DNA of 64,000 bases, taken from positions 1-64,000 of the forward strand of contig JAQUTK010000017.1 in the NCBI GenBank assembly GCA_028709785.1, in the 5' to 3' direction. The notes under the pieces were generated by a model, which did no database searches, had not been told where the DNA came from, and saw nothing but the letters and a program-made list of their open reading frames with translations. This document shows positions 53,503 to 61,628 of the stretch, in pieces. The first letter of the stretch is position 1. Each line of letters opens with the position of its first letter. Source of the DNA: Bacteroidales bacterium (lineage in GTDB: Bacteria > Bacteroidota > Bacteroidia > Bacteroidales > JAQUTK01). Made by a program: the position numbers and the translations under genes.

Positions 53503-55632
53503 TTACTCTCCTCTGATGTTCACAAAACTGCTCCATTCATTTGCCAGTGAATAAGCCTTAGAGGCTCTGTTTGGCACATACAGTACACAACTCTTTTTAT
53601 ATGATGTATTCGGGTCATCTCCAAAAACCTTATCATTTTCACTTCCATAAAGTGGACTAGTAACAACAAGCGGAGGCTCAAATGATTTACAATAGATTGC
53701 TTTCAGGTTCTTGCAACCATAGATAGCTTTGTCGCCAAATGTAGTGAGACCTTTCGGCAGAGTGAGGGAAGTTAATCCTGAACAGTTGCTAAAAGCTTTC
53801 GTCCCTATCGTAGTGAGATTATCTGGCAGAATAAGGGAAGTAAGTCCTGTGCAACCAAGAAAAGCATAATCACCAATAGCGGTAACACTATTGGGTAGCT
53901 TGATGGAAGTTAATCCTTCGCATTTAAAAAAAGCATCAGATCCAATAGTAGTGAGATTTTTCGGTAGTTTGACGGATGTCAACTCTTTACACCCAAAAAA
54001 TGAATCGTCGCCAATTGTTGTAATCCCAACCGGAATTGTGTAACTCTTCGATTTTCCTGCCGGAAAGGCAAGCAATGTCTTTTTGTCTTTGCTAAACAAG
54101 ACACCATCAACAGTACAATACAAAGGATTATCAGACGATACGACGAACTCTTTCAGAAGGGCACATCCACTAAAGGGATTGTCTGCTAGAATGGCACTGT
54201 TGGGTAGTGTGACCGATATTAGTTTCACGCAACGGACAAATGCGCCGGTTCCTATTTGAGTCACGCTCTCCGGGATAAGGATCGATGTGAGTGATTTACA
54301 ATCCATAAAGGCCGCATGACCAATCGAGGTCACTCTTTCAGGAATAGTGATTGAAGTGAGTGATGAACATTCCGAAAAAGCATAATCGGGAATCACAGAT
54401 ATATTTTCAGGAAGAGACACTGAAGTCAATCCGCTACACTTTCTAAAAGCTTGTTTACATATCTCTGTCACACTTTTAGGGATGTTGACTGAAGTGAGTC
54501 CGGCACAACCTTCGAAAGCCTTCTCACCAATAGATGTCACCCCTTCAGGAATCATGTATTCGTCAGACCTGCCCATTGGATAAGCGATCAAAGTTTTTCC
54601 ATCCTTGCTGAACAAAATGCCATCCACAGAGGTATATTTTAGATTTGTAGGATAAACATGAATTTCTTTCATTCCAACGCATTCAGTAAAGACAAGCAAG
54701 AAAGGAGTATAGCCATTGCTAACTCCAAGGTTCTGATCCGGTATCGTGACAGACGATAATCCGGTACAATCGATAAACGCATTAGGCTCTATCCGAGTAA
54801 CATTATTAGGTATCACTAAGGAGGTCAACCCAGTACAGCCTCTGAATGCACAAGCTAAAATTGTGGTAAGCTTAGTAGGTAAAACTAAAGAAGTCAATCC
54901 TTTGCAGTAGCTAAAAGCCGATAATTCTATTCTTTCAAGAGTCTCCGGAAAAGTAACAGATGCCAGATTGGAGCACCCCTCAAACGCAAAAGATCTAATG
55001 ATTGTGAGGTTTTTCGGAAGCGTAACAGAAGTGAGTCTTCTACAGTAGTAGAATAAATTGTATGGTATTTCTGTGATATTATTGGGGAGTACAACAGAAG
55101 TCAACGACTCACATCCATAAAACATATAACTGCCTAATTCCCCATCGGCAGTCCTGTATTCAATGTTATTTGATCCCTTATTGCTGTCCATATATTCCTC
55201 TCCACCACTGACAATCGTTGCGCCGGACAGATCCAGAAAGGAGAGTTTTCCTTCAATAGTATCACCTCTCAGGAATTGGGCAGCCCGTCGCTCGGCCTCT
55301 TCTTTATTAGCCTTTTTGGTTCCTTCAATATCAATCCCGCTATTGGATCCTGAAACAATACCATTATAATGTACCCAAACCGTCAGAATATGAGTAGCAG
55401 TATCCGCACATCCCGCCATCAGACGGATATAGCGAATATCCGTGCCGTTGAGCTCACCGGTCACAGTCAGATTGGTGATCTTATACTTCATGGCAGGATC
55501 AATAAGCGAAGACAATGTTCCTGCTTTCTCCACATGAACGACAACCGGTTTCACTTCCTGCGCATGCAGGTTTACTCCGAGTAGCAGGCAAGCTATGATC
55601 CATACAGAGTAATGGGAGAGGTGCTGTTTCAT
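53503..55632 (-). CDS. Secreted BspA-like LRR protein (pectin locus, tandem copy A)
   Basis: This 709-residue protein is the first gene of the minus-strand operon. It has the same signal peptide, N-terminal module and cap (VPNRASKAYSLANEWSSF) as its neighbour at 51242-53359, about 20 LRR_5 repeats, and inserts with LFSKDGKTLIAYPMGRS. The two proteins differ mainly in the segment near residues 80-105 and in scattered repeat positions, as expected for a tandem duplication followed by diversification of the repeat surface. It lacks a sorting tail in frame; a relict tail lies just after its stop. Its promoter is at 55767-55774, upstream of a second relict tail. Confidence 0.9.
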   Translation of the reverse strand: MKQHLSHYSVWIIACLLLGVNLHAQEVKPVVVHVEKAGTLSSLIDPAMKYKITNLTVTGELNGTDIRYIRLMAGCADTATHILTVWVHYNGIVSGSNSGIDIEGTKKANKEEAERRAAQFLRGDTIEGKLSFLDLSGATIVSGGEEYMDSNKGSNNIEYRTADGELGSYMFYGCESLTSVVLPNNITEIPYNLFYYCRRLTSVTLPKNLTIIRSFAFEGCSNLASVTFPETLERIELSAFSYCKGLTSLVLPTKLTTILACAFRGCTGLTSLVIPNNVTRIEPNAFIDCTGLSSVTIPDQNLGVSNGYTPFLLVFTECVGMKEIHVYPTNLKYTSVDGILFSKDGKTLIAYPMGRSDEYMIPEGVTSIGEKAFEGCAGLTSVNIPKSVTEICKQAFRKCSGLTSVSLPENISVIPDYAFSECSSLTSITIPERVTSIGHAAFMDCKSLTSILIPESVTQIGTGAFVRCVKLISVTLPNSAILADNPFSGCALLKEFVVSSDNPLYCTVDGVLFSKDKKTLLAFPAGKSKSYTIPVGITTIGDDSFFGCKELTSVKLPKNLTTIGSDAFFKCEGLTSIKLPNSVTAIGDYAFLGCTGLTSLILPDNLTTIGTKAFSNCSGLTSLTLPKGLTTFGDKAIYGCKNLKAIYCKSFEPPLVVTSPLYGSENDKVFGDDPNTSYKKSCVLYVPNRASKAYSLANEWSSFVNIRGE

Positions 55633-55670
55633 AATGATACGTTTTTATGGTACAGTAAATAGTCAGATTC

Positions 55671-55742
55671 TTACAAAGCCACTTTGAATGATATATTACC
55701 CTTCTTCACAACATAAAGTGTTCCGGTATGTAGAGTTTTCAT
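55671..55742 (-). pseudogene. Orphan sorting-tail fragment upstream of tandem copy A
   Basis: A 23-codon frame (MKTLHTGTLYVVKK, then GNISFKVAL and stop) ends 38 bases before the BspA start at 55632. This is nearly the same spacing as the fragment at 53400-53489 before copy B. It lies downstream of the -7 box, so it would be in the transcript as a mini-frame. It looks like the relict end of a lost upstream BspA gene that was duplicated together with the gene after it. Confidence 0.6.
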
Positions 55743-55766
55743 GTTGTTCGGATACATTCATTGCAC

Positions 55767-55774
55767 CAAAGATA
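55767..55774 (-). promoter_or_regulatory. -7 promoter box for the leftward pectin operon
   Basis: Minus-strand TATCTTTG, about 135 bases upstream of the BspA start at 55632, with the orphan tail frame in between. Confidence 0.5.
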
Positions 55775-55965
55775 TACATAAATTAAATCGATGCGATTAT
55801 TATCGGAATTTATTATTTGTTTTATTTTTCGATTGAGCTGAATGTGATAAAACAGGAGCTTTGTTGCTCTTTTTGAATTCACGAGTCTGCAAAATAATTT
55901 TCGACAATATGTATCTCCATTACGAATTTGTTCGTCCGATATTATATTAATAATATCTATATTAT

Positions 55966-55973
55966 TACCTTTG
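55966..55973 (+). promoter_or_regulatory. -7 promoter box for the rightward pectin operon
   Basis: TACCTTTG matches TAnnTTTG, followed by a leader of about 95 bases to the ATG at 56077. Confidence 0.5.
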
Positions 55974-56076
55974 GCGGTACGTTTGATGCGAAAGAATATA
56001 CTGACAAGCAATTACCTGTCTCATATAGCTTCTACATCTATCTGATTCGACAACGAAAAGCATAAAACATAAGACT

Positions 56077-58104
56077 ATGAAACGCTCAAACACCATTAAA
56101 TCGATCCTGCTCATGATGGTTCTTTTGTTAGCAGGCAGTATGCAGGCAAACGAGATATCTTTAACACTTCATGTAGAAACAGCAGGAACACTTCCATCTA
56201 TGATTGCAAGTTCTAAAAAAGATCTTATAAGCAGTCTTACCTTAACGGGCAATCTAAACGGGACAGATATTCTCTTTATAAGGGAAATGGCTGGTACCGG
56301 TCTTAATTATGGATATAATAATTCAGGAAATCTTTCTAATCTTGATATTTCAGGTGCAAAGATTGTAGGTGGAGGAGATAGATATTATGAAAGTTCAGGT
56401 TTTCTTACTCCGGGTTATGACATAACAATAATACCGATATTTATGTTTTTAAATTGTCATCGACTGAAATCGATCCATTTACCTGATGGAATAACATCGA
56501 TTGCCGATTATGCTTTTCAAAACTGTACCAGTTTAACTTCGATCTCCATCCCGGATAATGTTACTTCTATAGGTCATGCTGCTTTTGAAAACTGTACCAG
56601 TTTAAATTCTATTACTATCCCTGATAATGTTACTTCAATCGGGCAACGTGTCTTTAAGGATTGCACCAGTTTGACATCAGCAACTATAGGCAACGGTGTA
56701 CAAATGATTGACTTTCATGATTTTTTCGGGTGTAGTAGTCTAACGTCAATTTATATTGGAAGTAGCGTTCGATCTATTGAACCTTATGCCTTTATGGGTT
56801 GTGTAAAATTGAATAGTTTTCAATTATCAAAAAGTAATACGGCGCTTAGTCTGATTGATGGAGTCTTGTTTAATGCCGAAAAAACGGCTTTGATTGCTTT
56901 CCCTAACTTAAAATCTACAAATTATACAATTCCTGATAATGTTCAATCAATTGCCCCTTTTGCTTTTTGTTCCTGTAGCAATTTGAAATCAATCACGATC
57001 CCTAATAGTGTAACTTCTATTGGCGAATCAGCCTTTTCCAATTGTACCGGATTAACATCAGTCACAATACCAAATAGCATTCAATCGATTCCCAATTATG
57101 CTTTTAATTCTTGTACCGGATTAACATCAGTCACAATTGGTAATAGCGTTGCTTCTATTGGAGAGTATGCCTTTGAGGGGTGTAGTGGTTTAATTTCAGT
57201 TCAGATTCCTGACTGCGTTACTTCTATTGGCAAATCAGCCTTTTACAAATGTACCGGATTGGCAACAGTCACAATTGGTAATGGACTTAAATCAATTGGT
57301 CAAGCGATCTTTTCACGTTGTACCGGATTGACATCAGTCACTATTGGCAGTAAGGTTACATCCATACAGTCATCTGCTTTTTGGCTTTGCAACGGATTAA
57401 AAGAGTTTCAGGTTTCGGAAGGTAATACAACATATAGTCAATTAGATGGGGTCTTACTTAATTATGAAAAATCAACTTTGATAAACTTCCCAAAATCAAA
57501 ATCAACCAGTTATTCAATACCTAATACAGTCACTTCAATTGGTGATTATGCTTTTTATAAAAGCAGCGGATTAACTTCAGTTACAATTCCGAATAGTGTC
57601 ACTTCAATCGGCGCACATGCCTTTGACAGTTGCAGAGCATTGACAACACTGACTATCGGTAATAGTGTAACAACTATTGGAGACTATGCCTTTTCTTTTT
57701 GCGATGGCTTACAAGAAATCCACAATAATAGTATCACGCCTCAAATAATAAGTTTTAATGTATTGTCTGGAGTAAATAAGTCTACTTGTAAACTTTATGT
57801 TCCTGAAGGTTCCTATACAGCATATTGGGTATCATCTGAATGGGGTAACTTTACAAATATCATTGAAGATATAACCTCTGTTTCAAAAATTGGTAATGGT
57901 AGTATCAAGGTTTACACGGAAGGCGATGCTATTGTTATGGAAGGAGCCGAACCCGGCGAACAAATATCAGTCTATACCGAAACCGGCACTTTGGTCACAA
58001 CAGCTAAAGCAACTGACGGTGACATCAGAATCAATGTACCTGCCGGTCATACCTATCTGATCCGGATAGCTAACCAGTGCTTCAAAGTAACGTTATACAA
58101 ATAA
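56077..58104 (+). CDS. Secreted BspA-like LRR protein with C-terminal sorting-like tail
   Basis: This 675-residue protein has a signal peptide (residues 1-24, cleavage after QA). The N-terminal module (VETAGTLPSMIASSKKDLIS, then LTGNLNGTDILFIREMAG, then LDISGAKIVGGGDRYY) is shared with the four other proteins that carry it. About 19 LRR_5 repeats are unusually regular, with many near-identical PNSVTSIGxxAFxxCTGLTSV units. A cap (CKLYVPEGSYTAYW) and a 65-residue tail ending YLIRIANQCFKVTLYK follow. It is first in the plus-strand operon, 19 bases before the GH43 gene. Confidence 0.9.
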   Translation: MKRSNTIKSILLMMVLLLAGSMQANEISLTLHVETAGTLPSMIASSKKDLISSLTLTGNLNGTDILFIREMAGTGLNYGYNNSGNLSNLDISGAKIVGGGDRYYESSGFLTPGYDITIIPIFMFLNCHRLKSIHLPDGITSIADYAFQNCTSLTSISIPDNVTSIGHAAFENCTSLNSITIPDNVTSIGQRVFKDCTSLTSATIGNGVQMIDFHDFFGCSSLTSIYIGSSVRSIEPYAFMGCVKLNSFQLSKSNTALSLIDGVLFNAEKTALIAFPNLKSTNYTIPDNVQSIAPFAFCSCSNLKSITIPNSVTSIGESAFSNCTGLTSVTIPNSIQSIPNYAFNSCTGLTSVTIGNSVASIGEYAFEGCSGLISVQIPDCVTSIGKSAFYKCTGLATVTIGNGLKSIGQAIFSRCTGLTSVTIGSKVTSIQSSAFWLCNGLKEFQVSEGNTTYSQLDGVLLNYEKSTLINFPKSKSTSYSIPNTVTSIGDYAFYKSSGLTSVTIPNSVTSIGAHAFDSCRALTTLTIGNSVTTIGDYAFSFCDGLQEIHNNSITPQIISFNVLSGVNKSTCKLYVPEGSYTAYWVSSEWGNFTNIIEDITSVSKIGNGSIKVYTEGDAIVMEGAEPGEQISVYTETGTLVTTAKATDGDIRINVPAGHTYLIRIANQCFKVTLYK

Positions 58105-58123
58105 GAATTCAACTATAAAAACT

Positions 58124-59413
58124 ATGAAAAAGAAAAATGCTCTTTGTGGGCTGCTGTTATTCACTCTGTTGCCTGTTTCTGCACAGAAGAAATTACCCAC
58201 AGTCAAGGCACCGCACATTCTGACATCTGTAAAATCGATCGAACCAAACTATACAGACACCGTGATCTGTATTGATGTGATGAGTAATGTGGATTACACC
58301 GTATCAGCTTCTGAAAACTGGATTAATACTGTTTCTCAAAATATAGAAGAGAACGCAGATGCCAAATCCAACGCTCTTTATCTCTCGATATCCGGCAATC
58401 CCGCTAAGACAGAACCCAGCCGTTCGGCAGTCGTCACATTGCAGGATCCCGATAAGACGATCACCAAAAAAGTATCCATAAAGCAGACTGCAGATCCCAA
58501 TCTGGTCTACCGTAATCCGGTTATTAACCGTAGTTTGCCAGATCCTTCAATTATCAAGGCCAATGATGGCTATTTCTATCTCTATGCGACAGAAGACATT
58601 CGCAACACACCTATTTACCGTTCCAAAGACCTTATAAAATGGGATTTTGTCGGCACAGCCTTTACAGATGCGACCCGTCCTACATTTGAGAAAAACGGCG
58701 GAATATGGGCACCCGATATTAACTATATTAACGGCAAATATGTGCTCTATTATTCGATGTCCGTGTGGGGCGGCGGAGAGACGTGCGGCATTGGTGTAGC
58801 TGTTGCCAATGCCCCTCAAGGCCCGTTTCAGGATAAAGGAAAGCTCTTTCGCAGCAATGAGATTGGTGTGCATAACTCCATTGATCCCTTCTATATAAAC
58901 GATAATGGTAAGAATTATCTTGTTTGGGGAAGTTTCAATGGCATCTATGCGATTGAATTGTCTGAGGACGGTCTCTCCCTTCAAACAGGAGCCGTAAAAC
59001 AACAAATTGCCGGTACTGCTTTTGAGGCCTCGTACATTTACAAACGCAATGGCTATTATTACTACTTTGGATCTTGGGGCAGCTGTTGCGAAGGCTTGAA
59101 AAGTACGTATAAAACTGTATATGGACGCTCAACCAGTTTGCTGGGACCTTACGTGAATAAGCAGGGCGGATCGATGATGGACAATCAATATGATGTCCTT
59201 ATTCAAGGAAATGAATTCTTTAAAGGAGTAGGCCACAATGCAGAGTTTGTATCAGACAATGAAGGACAGGACTGGATCATGTATCATGGCTATTCAGTGA
59301 AGAATTACAACGGTCGGGTTGTGATGTTAGACAAAGTACAATGGAAAAATGACTGGCCCTATGTAGAAGGGAACGCCCCTTCATCGGAAGCTATCAGACC
59401 GGTCTTTAAATAA
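58124..59413 (+). CDS. GH43 arabinan endo-1,5-alpha-L-arabinanase-like enzyme with BACON-like domain
   Basis: This 429-residue protein has a signal peptide (cleavage after VSA). Residues about 30-125 are a BACON-like beta-sandwich (DYTVSASENWINTVSQ ending in VSIKQTADP). The five-bladed GH43 domain has the expected acids: D140 in LPDPSII, D254 in SIDPFYI, and E301 in AFEASYIY. The segment GSWGSCCEGLKSTYKTVYGR is typical of arabinanases. It probably cuts arabinan side chains of pectin outside the cell or in the periplasm. It lies between two BspA-like genes with gaps of 19 and 6 bases, so all three are one operon. Confidence 0.87.
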   Translation: MKKKNALCGLLLFTLLPVSAQKKLPTVKAPHILTSVKSIEPNYTDTVICIDVMSNVDYTVSASENWINTVSQNIEENADAKSNALYLSISGNPAKTEPSRSAVVTLQDPDKTITKKVSIKQTADPNLVYRNPVINRSLPDPSIIKANDGYFYLYATEDIRNTPIYRSKDLIKWDFVGTAFTDATRPTFEKNGGIWAPDINYINGKYVLYYSMSVWGGGETCGIGVAVANAPQGPFQDKGKLFRSNEIGVHNSIDPFYINDNGKNYLVWGSFNGIYAIELSEDGLSLQTGAVKQQIAGTAFEASYIYKRNGYYYYFGSWGSCCEGLKSTYKTVYGRSTSLLGPYVNKQGGSMMDNQYDVLIQGNEFFKGVGHNAEFVSDNEGQDWIMYHGYSVKNYNGRVVMLDKVQWKNDWPYVEGNAPSSEAIRPVFK

Positions 59414-59419
59414 ACCAAT

Positions 59420-61432
59420 ATGACAATCAAACGATCAGATTCTTTCAAATCAATGCTGCTGGTGGCAATGCTGCTGGTAGCAAGCAGTCTGCCGGCAAAA
59501 GTCAGCAAGACAATTCATCTTGACTCCGCCGGCACTTTGCCGACGCTAATTTCAGAGGCAGAGAAGAATCTGATCACTGATCTCTCCATCACCGGCAATC
59601 TGAATGGAACAGACATTCGTTTTATCCGTGAAATGGCAGGTCGAACGATCTATGATCAGATAACGCCGGGCAAACTTTCAAACCTTGATATGTCCGGCGC
59701 TACCATAGTGGAAGGAGGTGATTTTTATTCTGGTCCATCGAGTATTCATGATGAATCTCCGAATCAATACACATCCAATGATACCATTGGATTCTGCTTC
59801 TTTAATAACTGTAATAGCTTGATCGCTGTATCTTTGCCCGTCAGTGTTACCTCCATTGAAAATTCTGCCTTTTTTGGATGTACAGGATTAACGTCCATCG
59901 TCCTCCCTGATAAACTTGTTTCCATTGGCTTCAATGCCTTCTTAATGTGTACAAGCTTATCTTCCATTACGATTCCGGCGAGTGTTACAACTATTCGCTC
60001 TGCAGCCTTTAAAGAATGTACCAGCCTCACATCCGTCACCTTTTCAGGAAATGTCACATCCATTTCTCCCACTACTTTCTTTGGCTGTAACAGTTTGTCC
60101 GTCATCTTATCTGATGGAGTCACTTCCATTGATAAGAATTTATTAAGAAGTACGTGCGGAATAAATGAATTTAAGGTATCAGAAGCAAACAGAGCATATA
60201 GCCAGAGAGAAGGAGTGTTGTACAATTCGGATCAAACGACTTTGATCGCCTGTCCCGATAGAAAAGCCGGCACCTTAATCATCCCGAAAAGTGTCACGAC
60301 TATTGGCGAAGGAGCTTTTTATGGTAATACCTTACTCACATCCGTTTCGATTCCAGACGGAATCACTTCCATTGACAATAATACGTTCTCCGGTTGCTCC
60401 GGCCTCACAACCATCCGATTACCAAAGTCTTTTACTTCAATCGGGCATGGAGCCTTTAAAAATTGCTCCGGCTTAACTTCTATCATCCTCCCTCCGGGTG
60501 TCACATCTATTGGCAGTGAAGCTTTTGGCGGTTGTAGCGGACTAACCTCCATTTTCATTCCGGCCAGCGTCACATCTATTGGTGACCGTGCATTCAGAAG
60601 TTGTCGCCAATTGAAAGAGTTTCAAGTATCAGCAGAAAACACAACCTTTTGTCAGGTAGATGGCGTGTTGTTTGATTCTGATAAAACAATTTTGATGGCC
60701 TATCCCTGTGCCAAATCCAATACTCATTATCGTGTTCCTAAAAAAGTCTTCTCCATCGTTGATTGTGCTTTTCAGGATTGCGACAAGCTAACATCCGTCA
60801 TTCTACCGAATGGTCTTACATCCATTGATCAGAAAACTTTCTCCGGATGCAGCAGATTAAGATCCATCCACTTTCCTAAAACTCTCATTTACATTGGTAA
60901 TTATGCCTTCTACGGTTGTAACAGTTTGCAATCAGTCAAATTTACTAAGTTTGTGACTTCCATTGGTGATAATGCCTTTTCAGGATGCTCCGGATTAAGT
61001 GCAGTTACCATTCCCGACAATGTAACAACCATTGGTTCCAATGCATTCTCAGATTGTATCAGTTTGCAATCCATCCGCTTACCCCGAAGCATCACGTCCA
61101 TCAACGATTGTACTTTCTCCAATTGCATCAGTTTATTATCTGTCACTATCCCTGCCAGCGTCACTTCCATTGGAGAATCGGCCTTTATAAAATGCAAAAG
61201 TCTGACATCCGTCACGATTCCGGAAGATCTCACTTCCATTGAAAGCAGAGCTTTTTCTGGTTGTATGAAGTTAGCTGCAATACATTACAAAGCAGAAACC
61301 CCACTGAAGTATGGCATATTTATGTCCAAAGATGTGGCAGAAAACTGTGTTTTATATGTTCCCAAAGGAAGTAGTTCAGCGTATAAGAATGCCGGTTTGT
61401 GGAGTAAATATTGTCGCATAGTGGAAGAGTGA
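59420..61432 (+). CDS. Secreted BspA-like LRR protein (pectin locus, third module carrier)
   Basis: This 670-residue protein has a signal peptide (MTIKRSDSFKSMLLVAMLLV, cleavage after PAK or nearby). Its N-terminal module (LDSAGTLPTLISEAEKNLIT, then DIRFIREMAG, then LDMSGATIVEGGDFY) matches those of the neighbouring BspA proteins. About 18 LRR_5 repeats follow with inserts such as GVLFDSDKTILMAYP, then a cap (CVLYVPKGSSSAYKN) and a short end (CRIVEE). There is no sorting tail. It starts 6 bases after the GH43 stop. Confidence 0.9.
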   Translation: MTIKRSDSFKSMLLVAMLLVASSLPAKVSKTIHLDSAGTLPTLISEAEKNLITDLSITGNLNGTDIRFIREMAGRTIYDQITPGKLSNLDMSGATIVEGGDFYSGPSSIHDESPNQYTSNDTIGFCFFNNCNSLIAVSLPVSVTSIENSAFFGCTGLTSIVLPDKLVSIGFNAFLMCTSLSSITIPASVTTIRSAAFKECTSLTSVTFSGNVTSISPTTFFGCNSLSVILSDGVTSIDKNLLRSTCGINEFKVSEANRAYSQREGVLYNSDQTTLIACPDRKAGTLIIPKSVTTIGEGAFYGNTLLTSVSIPDGITSIDNNTFSGCSGLTTIRLPKSFTSIGHGAFKNCSGLTSIILPPGVTSIGSEAFGGCSGLTSIFIPASVTSIGDRAFRSCRQLKEFQVSAENTTFCQVDGVLFDSDKTILMAYPCAKSNTHYRVPKKVFSIVDCAFQDCDKLTSVILPNGLTSIDQKTFSGCSRLRSIHFPKTLIYIGNYAFYGCNSLQSVKFTKFVTSIGDNAFSGCSGLSAVTIPDNVTTIGSNAFSDCISLQSIRLPRSITSINDCTFSNCISLLSVTIPASVTSIGESAFIKCKSLTSVTIPEDLTSIESRAFSGCMKLAAIHYKAETPLKYGIFMSKDVAENCVLYVPKGSSSAYKNAGLWSKYCRIVEE

Positions 61433-61549
61433 TCAGATCTACTGTTCAAATCTTCACAATAAATTACCGGGTAACCATAATTTTCGCCAGATGTAACGTA
61501 GGTAAAAGGATCTGTTTCATTCTAATCCCGTTCTTCCGTATAAGTTAGA

Positions 61550-61557
61550 TATTTTTG
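61550..61557 (+). promoter_or_regulatory. -7 promoter box for the GH98 gene
   Basis: TATTTTTG followed by C, 71 bases upstream of the ATG at 61629, so GH98 is likely transcribed separately from the BspA-GH43-BspA operon. Confidence 0.6.
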
Positions 61558-61628
61558 CACTCTTAAGAGAATCACTTTACAGAAAGCAGATTCTCTTATC
61601 AGTTGTATACTAATAACCAATTTGTACT

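Larger units (their letters stand above)
55633..56076. other. Divergent intergenic region of the pectin locus
   Basis: About 444 bases between divergent BspA genes. It holds a second orphan tail (55671-55742, minus), the minus-strand -7 box (55767-55774), an AT-rich centre, and the plus-strand -7 box (55966-55973). This is the obvious control region for both arms of the locus. No regulator gene lies next to it. Confidence 0.65.

Noticed and set aside
55739-56011. 90-codon minus-strand frame in the divergent intergenic region
   Set aside because: It overlaps both divergent promoter boxes and has a low-complexity, Asn/Ile/Arg-rich product with no family signal.
59764-60225. 153-codon antisense frame in the BspA gene at 59420, and similar ones in other BspA genes
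   Set aside because: Repetitive LRR codons give long open antisense frames by composition; none has its own promoter or recognisable product.
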